Shown: positions 1-7,400, counted from the first letter of the stretch. The stretch: DNA of 8,384 nt from an uncultured Lachnospiraceae bacterium (GCA_910580005.1 CAJTXH010000122.1:1-8384), one strand, 5' to 3'. A program made the numbers and translations. Notes: generated by a model from the letters alone, not told the origin.

Positions 1-253
1 GTACAGGGCATCTGCACCAGGTGAAGCACCAGCAAGGCGTTCTGGAAATCTGCGCCTGCATTGGAGTGGTGATGTAAAAAGCAGGAACAAGGCAGATGGA
101 GGCACAGAGGTGGTGGCAGAACTGGAAAGTGGCGAGGAATATGCATATTATCTGGAAGAAGGCAAAGGTATGGAAAAAAGACCTTTTGTAGAGGAAATCA
201 AAGAAAAGGCATTGCCAGCAATTGAAAAAATTTATAACAGGCCTTTCACATAA
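1..253 (+). CDS. HK97 gp10-like neck / tail-completion protein, 3' end only
   Basis: The reading frame enters from the left edge (first full codon at base 2) and ends at tandem TAA TAA stops (251-256), giving 83 visible residues. The fragment carries the pattern I associate with the HK97 gp10 family: a Gly-Glu-x-Pro-Ala-x-Arg segment followed by S-G-N-L-R, then V-A-E-L-E, a Y-A-Y-Y-L-E-E-G strand, and a closing R-P-F-V helix region ending in P-A-I-E-K-I. In this family these features correspond to the loop, the central strands and the C-terminal helix. Such proteins sit at the head-tail interface and help complete or cap the tail. The position just upstream of a terminator-like gene and the sheath fits that role, and corresponds roughly to the xkdI position in PBSX. 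The start and N-terminal part lie outside the window. The family call is by recognition of the motif pattern, not by a search. Confidence 0.78.
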   Translation, partial: YRASAPGEAPARRSGNLRLHWSGDVKSRNKADGGTEVVAELESGEEYAYYLEEGKGMEKRPFVEEIKEKALPAIEKIYNRPFT

Positions 254-257
254 TAAT

Positions 258-263
258 GGAGGT
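258..263 (+). promoter_or_regulatory. Shine-Dalgarno GGAGGT that sets the start of the next gene
   Basis: GGAGGT lies 7 bases upstream of the ATG at 271. An in-frame ATG also occurs at 256, but using it would place this ribosome-binding site inside the coding sequence and leave that ATG overlapping the second TAA of the upstream gene with no site of its own. The start at 271 is therefore preferred. Confidence 0.85.
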
Positions 264-270
264 GCAGCAA

Positions 271-594
271 ATGGCACTTGTAACTGAAAAACCAGTAAAA
301 GTTTTTGACCTGTCAGAGATAGGCAGGGGATACTTGCTGTGGGGCAGGCATTATACATGGGACAGGGGCAGGGCTGGTTTTGTAACATCAGCAACAGAAG
401 GGCGTCTTGTTGTGCAGTACCATCCTGGCATTGGCAATATAACAAACCATTTTATAATACCTGTACAGGAAGTGGAAGAAGGACAGTGGGAAATAAGGTG
501 GTCTGCTGACCTGTCAGAAATACAGGGGTTTAATGCCAGCCTGGACAGTGGCCAGCAGAAACCAACGGAAGGGGCTGGAAACAATGATACTTGA
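271..594 (+). CDS. Small conserved-type phage protein of unknown function (head-tail connector region)
   Basis: This gene encodes 107 residues starting MALVTEKP; the start was chosen because GGAGGT precedes it by 7 bases. It is soluble, with no signal peptide or membrane segment. Residues about 10-80 look like a compact beta-rich domain: a VFDLSEIGRGYLLWG segment, then alternating hydrophobic strands (AGFVTSATEGRLVVQY), a P-G-I-G-N-I-T-N-H loop, and a Q-W-E-I-R-W-S strand. The last 20 or so residues are polar, low in hydrophobics and probably disordered. Its stop overlaps the next gene by 11 bases, which suggests translational coupling. Small proteins of this type occur between the gp10-like gene and the tail terminator in Firmicutes phages, usually annotated as hypothetical. 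I do not assign a function; a minor neck or connector component is the contextual guess. Confidence 0.82.
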   Translation: MALVTEKPVKVFDLSEIGRGYLLWGRHYTWDRGRAGFVTSATEGRLVVQYHPGIGNITNHFIIPVQEVEEGQWEIRWSADLSEIQGFNASLDSGQQKPTEGAGNNDT

Positions 595-1711
595 AGAACT
601 TATATATAAAAGGCTGGCAGGTTCAGAAAAACTGGCAGGGTATCTGGCAGTATATAACGGTGCACCTGCTGTTTTTACCCCTGAACCTCCAGACAGCAGA
701 CAGGAAGGCTGGGGAGATAAACAGTACCCAAGGGTAGTTTATAACTTTGACATGCAGGCAAATGAGGAAAGGCACAGCGCAGGGGTACTGGGGGTTTCAT
801 TGTTATGCCAGAACACAGCAGACATAATGCCAGAAGCAATAGAGCCTGTTGTAAGGGACTGCCTGCGTGATGTTGTGCTTAAACCATCAGGTGGCATCCC
901 TTACTGTTTTGCGTGGTCAAGGACAGAAGCATTTACAATAGACGGCAAAAAAGGGAATGTGGTAACTGGGAGTGAAGTACGTTTTGACATCCTCCAGTAC
1001 CCTTCACAGGAAACATCAGACCCTGACCCTGTAATGGCATTAAACAGCTATATTAAAAAGTTATACCCTGGCTGCATAGTCATGGGGCATGACAGGATGG
1101 AAGAAATAACGGAGGCATCAGCGGGCCAGCCAGTGATATACTGCCGTCTGGTATCGGCAGAGAAGTCAAGGGAAACAAATACCGTTGCATGGATGGACGC
1201 CAGGATTGCTGTCCATATTTTATGCCCGGACAGCAGCATAAGGATAAAAACTGCATCTGGTATTTCTAACAGCCTGTCGCTTGATGGGGAAGTCATTATG
1301 CTGGACAATTCCCCTATGCGCATAAACCGTCTCCAGACAGATTATAAATCAGATTACCTGGAGGATGGGCAGGTTTTTATAACAGGGCATTATGGCATTT
1401 TAAGATACCATGCGGCAGGGCATTGTTTAAGGGATGCTTTTGTAAATAATAAGAAACAGGAGGGTTTTTATATGGCAGCAGCGCAAAAAAACAACAATGA
1501 AGAGAAAGATATTAAAGAAAAAAAGAAATCCAGCAAAGCAGCAGGCAAAGAGCCAGTTTATACAGCCAGTGAACTTGTGTCAGGTGCACTGGCTGTTTTT
1601 AATACATCACCGGACATTGTGGCAGCAGCACTCAGGGAGAAAAACATTACAGGATGTACTAAAACAGAAGCAGACAGGATAGTAAAAGAATTTTTAAACA
1701 GGAGGGTTTAG
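584..1711 (+). CDS. Tail-terminator-like protein (probable tandem fold) fused in frame to a small C-terminal module
   Basis: This ORF is 375 residues from the ATG at 584 (MILEELIYKR), which is preceded by GGAAGGGG at 567-574 and overlaps the upstream stop by 11 bases. An earlier in-frame ATG at 533 would add 17 residues inside the upstream gene and lacks a site. Residues about 1-140 read as an N-terminal helix, an extended loop, a YPRVVYNF strand, a GVLGVSLLCQ strand, a helix (PEAIEPVVRDCLRDVV) and C-terminal strands, the order expected of tail-terminator / gpU-like proteins that stop tail growth. Residues about 148-277 repeat that order: helix, PVIYCRLV strand, DARIAVHILC strand, helix, SPMRINRL and VFITGHYGILRY strands. 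Residues 297-375 form a charged Lys/Glu-rich linker and a helical tail (YTASELVSGALAVF, then TKTEADRIVKEFL). That tail resembles small proteins normally encoded separately just before the sheath. The position directly upstream of the sheath supports a terminator role. The function is inferred from fold pattern and order; the fusion is seen directly. Confidence 0.72.
   Translation: MILEELIYKRLAGSEKLAGYLAVYNGAPAVFTPEPPDSRQEGWGDKQYPRVVYNFDMQANEERHSAGVLGVSLLCQNTADIMPEAIEPVVRDCLRDVVLKPSGGIPYCFAWSRTEAFTIDGKKGNVVTGSEVRFDILQYPSQETSDPDPVMALNSYIKKLYPGCIVMGHDRMEEITEASAGQPVIYCRLVSAEKSRETNTVAWMDARIAVHILCPDSSIRIKTASGISNSLSLDGEVIMLDNSPMRINRLQTDYKSDYLEDGQVFITGHYGILRYHAAGHCLRDAFVNNKKQEGFYMAAAQKNNNEEKDIKEKKKSSKAAGKEPVYTASELVSGALAVFNTSPDIVAAALREKNITGCTKTEADRIVKEFLNRRV
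1454..1467 (+). repeat. 14-bp direct repeat, copy 1 (contains an internal Shine-Dalgarno)
   Basis: AAACAGGAGGGTTT occurs here and again, identically, at 1696-1709. The flanking bases differ on both sides. The two copies bracket the small C-terminal module of the terminator fusion and each carries the AGGAGGG site for the ATG that follows. Shared ribosome-binding-site constraint may explain part of the identity. Confidence 0.9.
1458..1464 (+). promoter_or_regulatory. Internal Shine-Dalgarno AGGAGGG inside the terminator ORF
   Basis: AGGAGGG stands 7 bases before the in-frame ATG at 1472. It is among the strongest ribosome-binding sites in the window and lies within continuous coding sequence, where it encodes Gln-Glu-Gly. 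The other two frames are both closed just upstream, by TAA at 1443-1445 and TAA at 1447-1449. Confidence 0.7.
1472..1711 (+). CDS. Nested small protein from internal start (same frame as the terminator fusion)
   Basis: Initiation at ATG 1472 would give a 79-residue protein beginning MAAAQKNNNEE. It has a strong ribosome-binding site (AGGAGGG, 7-base spacer) and is in the same frame as the upstream ORF, of which it is residues 297-375. The first 30 or so residues are Lys/Glu/Asn-rich and probably disordered. The rest is two or three short helices with a Y-T-x-S-E-L motif and an I-V-K-E-F-L end. The layout resembles small helical proteins encoded as a separate gene between the terminator and sheath genes in many Firmicutes phages, whose exact role is not known to me. 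It may be made in addition to the long fusion, or it may be the only real form if the upstream gene has lost its stop by mutation or sequencing error. It ends at TAG 1709-1711, 5 bases before the sheath start. Confidence 0.5.
   Translation: MAAAQKNNNEEKDIKEKKKSSKAAGKEPVYTASELVSGALAVFNTSPDIVAAALREKNITGCTKTEADRIVKEFLNRRV
1696..1709 (+). repeat. 14-bp direct repeat, copy 2 (ribosome-binding site of the sheath gene)
   Basis: This is the second exact copy of AAACAGGAGGGTTT, 242 bp downstream of the first. Here AGGAGGG (1700-1706) is the ribosome-binding site for the sheath ATG at 1717, with a 10-base spacer. The same bases are read in a different frame from copy 1 and run into the TAG stop of the terminator fusion. 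Confidence 0.9.
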
Positions 1712-1716
1712 GAAAC

Positions 1717-3126
1717 ATGGCAGGGATTTTTGTTCTTGGTGAAGAAAAAGTAAGACCAGGCGGGTATTTCCGTATAAAAAAGAATGGTGATGATGCCACT
1801 GGGGAAGTGGTCAATGGTGTGACCGCTGTAATATTCCGTTCTGATTTTGGTCCGTTAGGGAAAGCATCTGTCCTGGGCAGGGATGAGGGTTACGAAAGCA
1901 CTTATGGCACAGGAGGCACGACAGATGCACTGAAAGAAGTTTTCAAAGGCGGCGCAAATACAGTGGTTGCGGTACGCCTTGGTGATGGCGGTTCTGTAGC
2001 ATCAGCAAGCATTAAGGATGCAGATGATGCAGAAGCTGTCACAATCAGTACAAAACAGCCTGGGTCAAAAGACTTTTCAGTTACAATACGGGAAAAGGTT
2101 ACAGATGCATCAGTAAAAGAGTGCATTATATACACTGGCACATCTGTATTTGAAAGATATGAATTCCAGGCAGGTGCAGGGGAGGCGGCAGCTCTTGCAG
2201 ATGCAGTAAATGTATCTTCCAATTTTTTAGCAAAGACAGCAGAAGGCAAAGAAGAAGCATTAGTTGCAGATGTTTCACAGGAGGGCTTCAAAGGCGGGGA
2301 AGACCCTGTAATAAAAGTAAATGACTATTCGGCTGCATTTACACTGGCAGAGCCATATATATTCAATACCATATGTGTGGACACAGAAGACACAGCAGTA
2401 CACTCTCTTCTCTATGCATTTGTAAACCGTATATTTGACAATGGTTCACTGGCACAGGCAGTTATAGCAGAAAAATGTTCAGTGCCGCTGGAAACAAGGC
2501 AGAAACGTGCAGCAGCTTACAATGATGAGAAGATGAACTATGTGCTTAATGCACATATAGAAACATCATACGGTGATATTGACGGGTACCAGACGGCGGC
2601 AAGGATAGCGGGCATGGTGGGTGCAGTGCCTTCCAGTTCTTCACTTACACATACAGTTGTAACAGAATTTACAGACATCCTTGAACGTCTTACATCTTCA
2701 CAGATGACAAAGGCGGAAACTATGGGCTGCATTGTATTTTCAATGAATACAAAAGACCAGGTGTGGATAGACAATGCAATCAATACATTAATTACCCCTC
2801 CAGATAACAAAGACAGGGGCTGGAAGAAAATCCGCAGGGTAAAGACCAGGTTTGAGCTTTTAAGGCGCTGTAATGAAGTTACAGACAATCTTGTTGGCAA
2901 GGTGGACAATGACACAAACGGGCGTCTTACAATTACAGGGCAGCTTATAGACATATGCTACAGGATGGTCAAGGAACAGAAAATTATTTCATATAACGTA
3001 ACAGAAAACAAAGATTACCCTGCTGACGGGGACTCTGCATGGTTTGATATAGATGTTGTGGACAAGGATTCAGCAGAACACATTTATACATCATTTGGTT
3101 TCCAGTTCAGCACAAGAGAAGCATGA
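1717..3126 (+). CDS. xkdK: Phage contractile tail sheath protein (XkdK-like)
   Basis: This 469-residue protein is about the usual size for PBSX-type sheath proteins. It forms the outer contractile sheath around the tail tube and drives injection on contraction. Family features seen are an N-terminal KVRPGGYFRI strand, a G-G-A-N-T-V-V-A-V-R-L strand of the first domain near residue 83, and a central variable domain (about 95-200). The conserved C-terminal half follows: the stretch GDIDGYQTAARIAGMVGA near residue 288, a serine-rich SSSSLTHT, VWIDNAINTLITPP near 349, and WKKIRRVKTRFELLRRC near 369. The closing section has ITGQLIDICYRM and a long final strand ending in SFGFQFS, which in sheath proteins meshes with neighbouring subunits. 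Translation starts at ATG 1717 after AGGAGGG. No frameshift or truncation is seen. Presence of this gene makes the phage a myovirus or a tailocin-like element rather than a siphovirus. Confidence 0.95.
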   Translation: MAGIFVLGEEKVRPGGYFRIKKNGDDATGEVVNGVTAVIFRSDFGPLGKASVLGRDEGYESTYGTGGTTDALKEVFKGGANTVVAVRLGDGGSVASASIKDADDAEAVTISTKQPGSKDFSVTIREKVTDASVKECIIYTGTSVFERYEFQAGAGEAAALADAVNVSSNFLAKTAEGKEEALVADVSQEGFKGGEDPVIKVNDYSAAFTLAEPYIFNTICVDTEDTAVHSLLYAFVNRIFDNGSLAQAVIAEKCSVPLETRQKRAAAYNDEKMNYVLNAHIETSYGDIDGYQTAARIAGMVGAVPSSSSLTHTVVTEFTDILERLTSSQMTKAETMGCIVFSMNTKDQVWIDNAINTLITPPDNKDRGWKKIRRVKTRFELLRRCNEVTDNLVGKVDNDTNGRLTITGQLIDICYRMVKEQKIISYNVTENKDYPADGDSAWFDIDVVDKDSAEHIYTSFGFQFSTREA

Positions 3127-3152
3127 CAGGCACAGAAAGGATGGTATAGAAT

Positions 3153-3614
3153 ATGAGAAATGCACAGGCAGCAGGAGATACAAGGCATGGCAGGACAGGA
3201 AAAGACGGGGCATTTTATTCAGATGACGGGGTACTGCTGGCAACAGTGGAATCCTTTACATCAAATGTAACTTTTAATAATGCAAAATATTCTGTACTTG
3301 GTGATGCACAGGAACATGAAACAGCAAACACATTCGCTGTAAACCTTACCATGTCACAGGTAGTAGTTGAAGATGATGCTTTTTTTGAAGAAATAATGGA
3401 TGCGCTGGAAAACCAGACAATGCCATGCTGGAATTTCCAGGGTTCACTTCTTGGCAGGAACGGTTCAGAAGAGCGTGTCACATACTATGAATGTGTGCCA
3501 TCAGGACAGATAGACATACAGAACATAGCAGTAGGTGATGTAATCAAGCGTAACTGGAACTTTTTTGTAAACAGGCCGCCAAAACTTACAAGCCTGCTTT
3601 CAGTTGACAGGTAG
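3153..3614 (+). CDS. xkdM: Phage tail tube protein (XkdM-like)
   Basis: This gene encodes 153 residues, close to the roughly 150 usual for XkdM-type tube proteins. These proteins stack as hexameric rings to form the inner tail tube under the sheath. The N-terminus is polar and glycine-rich (residues 1-20). It is followed by a G-A-F-Y-S-D-D-G-V-L-L-A-T-V-E-S-F-T segment, alternating beta strands (AVNLTMSQVVVED), a helix (DAFFEEIMDALEN), and further strands (MPCWNFQGSLLG, RVTYYECVPSGQIDIQNI, VIKRNWNFFVN), the expected beta-barrel-plus-helix pattern. The start at ATG 3153 has AAAGGA at 3136-3141, an 11-base spacer and a weaker site than its neighbours. An ATG at 3141 stops after two codons and is not a start. 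It lies 26 bp after the sheath and 29 bp before the chaperone, the standard sheath-tube-chaperone order. Confidence 0.92.
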   Translation: MRNAQAAGDTRHGRTGKDGAFYSDDGVLLATVESFTSNVTFNNAKYSVLGDAQEHETANTFAVNLTMSQVVVEDDAFFEEIMDALENQTMPCWNFQGSLLGRNGSEERVTYYECVPSGQIDIQNIAVGDVIKRNWNFFVNRPPKLTSLLSVDR

Positions 3615-3643
3615 ATATTTTATAGAAAACGGAGGAATGCAGA

Positions 3644-4255
3644 ATGGCACAGACAGGGACAGGAAAAAAAGGGGTAACTATTGGAATGGGAAATGCAGCA
3701 GATGCAGGACCATATGTTAAAGATGAAGTTTTTACAAGTGAAGAAACAACAAACCAGTTGAAAATATCGGAAGAGGATTTTTTACAGGGGCTTATAGATG
3801 CTGCATGTTATGCAGATGATGAAAACCAGACAAAAGTAATTGAAATCATACGTCCTGGAAAAGAAAAGGGTGAGAAAAGGCTTATGTTCAGGTTTTCAGT
3901 CAAGCCTTTGTCCGAAAGGGAATATAACGAATGCAAGAAAAAGCATACAAAATATGTACGTAACAAAAGCCTTGGCGTGAAGATGCCAGAAGATACAGAC
4001 AGCGTAAAATACAGGGCAGAGATAATTTACAGGGCAACAGTGCCAGAAGACCGCAAGAAACTCTGGGATAACAAAGAAGCATGGGAGGCACTGAGGGATA
4101 AAGGCAAACAGATTTTAAGCGGGCTTGACATGATAGAATACTGTCTTATAGCAGGTGAAAAAGACAGGGTAATTGATGTCATTGACAGCATAAGCGGGTA
4201 TAGTGACAATTTAGAGGAAGTAGCAGACGGGCTGGAAAATACAATAAAAAACTGA
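3644..4255 (+). CDS. xkdN: Tail assembly chaperone, zero-frame form (XkdN-like)
   Basis: The zero-frame product is 203 residues ending ...NTIKN at TGA 4253-4255. GGAGGA at 3631-3636 sits 7 bases before the ATG. The family, equivalent in role to lambda gpG, binds the tape measure and helps tube subunits polymerise around it, and is not part of the finished virion. The first 40 residues are polar and Gly/Thr-rich, and longer than in PBSX XkdN. The core then runs ISEEDFLQGLIDAA, KVIEIIRPGKEKGEKRLMFRFSVKPLSEREYNECKKK, DSVKYRAEIIYRATV, AWEALRDKGKQIL and a final acidic helix, a pattern typical of this family (a beta segment reporting R-F-x-V-x-P-L followed by helices). The position between tube and tape measure is diagnostic. 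The gene ends in a -1 frameshift signal and is expected to yield a second, longer product. Confidence 0.88.
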   Translation: MAQTGTGKKGVTIGMGNAADAGPYVKDEVFTSEETTNQLKISEEDFLQGLIDAACYADDENQTKVIEIIRPGKEKGEKRLMFRFSVKPLSEREYNECKKKHTKYVRNKSLGVKMPEDTDSVKYRAEIIYRATVPEDRKKLWDNKEAWEALRDKGKQILSGLDMIEYCLIAGEKDRVIDVIDSISGYSDNLEEVADGLENTIKN

Positions 4256-4419
4256 TTAAAGCAGGCGGGAAAACATGCCTGCTTCATTTTATATTCCAGA
4301 AAACAGGCATTACACCAGATGAATTTTATGCAAAGCCAGAAAATATACAGGCTTTTATGCTTGCCTCTATGACAGTTTACCTAGAAAGCATGGAAGGGGA
4401 TGGCAGGGATAGCGGCTGA
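3644..4419 (+). CDS. Tail assembly chaperone, -1 frameshift extended form (gpGT-like)
   Basis: If ribosomes slip back one base on A AAA AAC (4246-4252), translation bypasses the TGA at 4253 and continues in the -1 frame from CTG 4252 to TGA 4417-4419. This adds 55 residues for a total of about 258. The extension contains a short helix (CLLHFIFQKTG), then I-T-P-D-E-F-Y and a helix QAFMLASMTVYLESMEG. This is the kind of alpha-helical T-domain seen as the second half of split chaperones in Firmicutes phages. The -1 frame is open only from 4207 (TGA at 4204-4206), and its first ATG (4357) lies deep inside the conserved part without a clear ribosome-binding site. Independent translation is therefore unlikely. 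The end overlaps the tape measure start by 20 bases, as in lambda where GT runs up to H. The sequence signal is direct; the amount of slippage is unknown. Confidence 0.85.
4246..4284 (+). promoter_or_regulatory. Programmed -1 ribosomal frameshift signal (slippery heptamer plus stem-loop)
   Basis: The heptamer A AAA AAC is phased to the zero frame as (at)A-AAA-AAC and is directly followed by the TGA stop (4253-4255). After a 6-base spacer comes a perfect 8-bp stem: AAGCAGGC at 4259-4266 pairs with GCCTGCTT at 4277-4284 around a 10-base loop. Heptamer, spacer length and downstream hairpin are the three standard parts of a bacterial -1 frameshift element. Confidence 0.9.
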
Positions 4420-7400
4420 AACTGTAAGGATTGAGATACCAATTGAAACAATAGATGAAACACTGGCAGGTGTGCAGAGTGCCGCAAGAAACCTTGAAAA
4501 CCTCCGCAAAGCTGCTTTAAAGGCAGGTGATTCAACCGACAAGGCAAGGCAGAGTGTCACAAAGTTTGACAAGGCACAGGAGAAAACACAAAGGGGGCTT
4601 GCAGGCTGGGCAAAACATAAATATGCAATACTCCTGGAAGCGAAAGAACGTATTTCACCTGTGCTGTCTGCACTGGGCATAAGGCTTAAAAATATAACAA
4701 GCAAAACATGGAAAGTAACACTACGTGCCTTTGACCTGGTTACATCCCCTGTGAGGGGCATTATAAACATTCTTAAAAACCCATTGTTCCAGGCAGGTGC
4801 AGTCCTTGGCGTCAGCATAGGTGTTAAAGATACCATAGATACATACAAACACTTTGAATATACAATGTCACAGGTGAAGGCAATAAGCGGTGCAACGGGT
4901 GCAGAATTTGACAAGCTAAACGCTAAAGCAAAAGAAATGGGGGCTGCAACAAAATTTACGGCTGCAGAAACGGCAGAAGCCTTTACCTATATGGGCATGG
5001 CAGGCTGGAAGCCCCAGGAAATGCTTGATGGCATTGAAGGCATATTAAACCTTGCTGCTGCATCTGGTGAAGAACTTTCAGCAACAAGTGACATTATTAC
5101 AGATGCACTGTCAGCGTTCCATCTGACAGCAGCAGATTCAGGGCATTTTGCAGACGTGCTTGCACAGGCATCCTCCAATGCCAACACAAATGTAAGCATG
5201 ATGGGTGAAAGCTTCAAGTACGTGGCATCAGTAGCAGGTGCAATGAAATACAGTGTTGAAGATGTTTCGCTTGCCCTTGGGCTTATGGCAAACTCTGGTG
5301 TGAAAAGTTCAATGGCAGGCACAGCACTCAAAACTTCACTTGTCAATATGGCAAAACCGACAGACAATATGGCAGCTGCAATGGATAAATATGGCATAAG
5401 CCTTACAGACAAGTCAGGAAAAATGAAAACACTCAGGGGAGTTATGGATAATTTGAGAAAAAGCCTTGGAGGTTTATCAGAAGCAGAACAGACAGCCGCA
5501 GCGGGTACAATTTTTGGCAAAGAGGCCATGGCAGGCATGCTTTCTATAATTAATGCATCTGAAAAAGATTATAACAAGCTGGCAAAAGCAGTAAACAATG
5601 CAGATGGTGCATCCAAAAAAATGGCAGACACAATGTTAGACAACCTTGAAGGTTCAATTACCCTGTTCCAGAGTGCACTGGATGGTGTAAAACTCTCCCT
5701 TGGGGAGAGGTTTTCACCTTACGTACGCAGCATGGCAGACGGGCTTGCAGCAGCAATGCCAGACGTTGAAAAAGCACTGGACAGCCTTATGGACAAGGCA
5801 GACACCAGGATAAGCCAGCTTAAAAATAAATTCAAAGATATTTCATTAACAGAAGAGTGGCAGGGGGCAGATTTCCTAGGCAAAGTTTCCATTGCATGGG
5901 ATGAATTTATCGCCCAGCCGTTTGAGGAATGGTGGGATGGCACAGGAAAAGCACAGATTGCAGGCATAGCAGGGGATTTTGGCAGCCTTCTTGGTTCAGG
6001 GCTGCATACAGGCATAATGGCACTGTTAGGATTTGATGTGTCTGGTACACTGGATGAGGGTGCAGCCATAGGGAAATCATTTGCAAAAGGTTTTACAGAA
6101 GGCTTTGATTATAAAGAAATCAGCAGCAGACTGTGGGAAGGTTTAGGCAATATAGTTAAAAATGCAGGGAAATTACTGCCAGGTGGCGAAGAAGCAGATT
6201 TATCTTCCCTCCTTTCAGCAGCCCTTTTGGCAAAAATGGCAAAACCTGTCATAAGTGCTGGTTCAGGTATTGCAGGTGCAGGCAGGGCACTGTTTACACC
6301 GCTTGAATCTGCAGGCGGTGCTTCATTTGCAGGTTCTGTAATAGGTTCTGCAGGTGCAGGGACAGGACTTCTTGGTCTTGGGTCTAAAGCAGCTATAGGT
6401 CTTGGCGCAGGAAATCTTGCAGGTGGTGCTTCGCTTAGTGCAGGTGCATTAAGTGCTGTAGGTCTTGGTGGCATAGCAGGTGGCATAGCAGGCGGTGCCA
6501 GCTTTTTTAGTGGGGCTAAGGACTGGTATATTGCTGCAACAGAGAAAGAAATAGACCCAGAAAAGAAAATTGCTTATAACGAGTCAGGAAGCTGGAAAAT
6601 TGGGGGTGTAGCAGGTGGTGCACTGGCAGGTGCAGCCATAGGAAGTGTTGTGCCAGTCCTTGGTACAGCAGTTGGTGGTTTAATTGGTGCAGGTGTTGGT
6701 GGTATTGCAGGCTTCATTAAAGGCAACAGTGTCAAAGAAGAATATGAGGAAAAACAAGCTGCTGCAGAAGCAGAAGCAAAATTAGAAGCTGAGAAGATAC
6801 AAAAAGTATATGATGCTACTGGCAGAAGAATTGAAGATATAAAATTCAAGACAAAAGACCTTAAAAAAGCAATGGATGATACAACAGTTACAACAGAAGA
6901 ATTTGCATTAATATTCCAGAAAGCAGTTTCAGATAATGTGGCTGGGCATTTTGGTGATGTTTCATTATCACTGGCAGAAATACAGAAAGTGGCATCAGGT
7001 ATTGTATTTGGCAGACAGACCAGAGGGATAGAAACATTTAATGAAGCATCACAAAAAACTGGTGAAGCACTTGCGTCATTCCAGGCATCCGCCAGGGATT
7101 TACAGAAGATGGACTGGGAAATGGGTATTAATACAAAACTGTGTCCTGCTGATAAAGAAAGCTATAAAGAAATGGCAGACAAGTTTGCAGATGAAGCTAA
7201 AGAATATTTAAAGAGCCAGCATTATGAAGCCGCCGTTGCAATGGAACTTCTGGCAGGAAAAGACAGTGGCAGTATGACAAAAGGTCTTGACAGAATGTAT
7301 AGCCAATTGCAGAAAAAGGTTAAAAGATATAGTAAAAAGCTTGATGCTAAAGTAGAAGTTTCAATGGAAGATGGGGTTATTGATATTGATGAGCAAAAGG

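Noticed and set aside
256..270. Upstream ATG for the small unknown protein
   Set aside because: The GGAGGT ribosome-binding site would lie inside the coding sequence; ATG 271 is correctly spaced from it.
533..583. Upstream start for the terminator-like protein
   Set aside because: It would add 17 residues that overlap the preceding gene without a ribosome-binding site; ATG 584 has a purine-rich site and the expected hydrophobic helix start.
1497..1682. 61-codon + strand frame overlapping the nested module
   Set aside because: It is a shadow of the Lys-rich linker in another frame; there is no ribosome-binding site and no recognisable domain.
4259..4284. Hairpin followed by a T-containing stretch, resembling a rho-independent terminator between chaperone and tape measure
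   Set aside because: The stem has no continuous U run after it (TTCATTTT is interrupted C-A), it lies within the -1 coding frame, and its distance to the slippery heptamer fits a frameshift stimulator.
4381..5538. Long antisense open frames (177 and 183 codons) opposite the tape measure, and others opposite the sheath and the tape measure Ala/Gly region
   Set aside because: They mirror coding strand codon bias (GCA/ACA-rich, few stops on the reverse), have Ser/Ala/Pro/Leu-rich low-complexity translations, and lie opposite well-supported genes.
6290..6735. Recurring GCAGGTGCA-like units as a tandem repeat or CRISPR-like array
   Set aside because: The units are irregularly spaced and follow Ala-Gly-Ala codons in a hydrophobic protein segment; there are no regular spacers.
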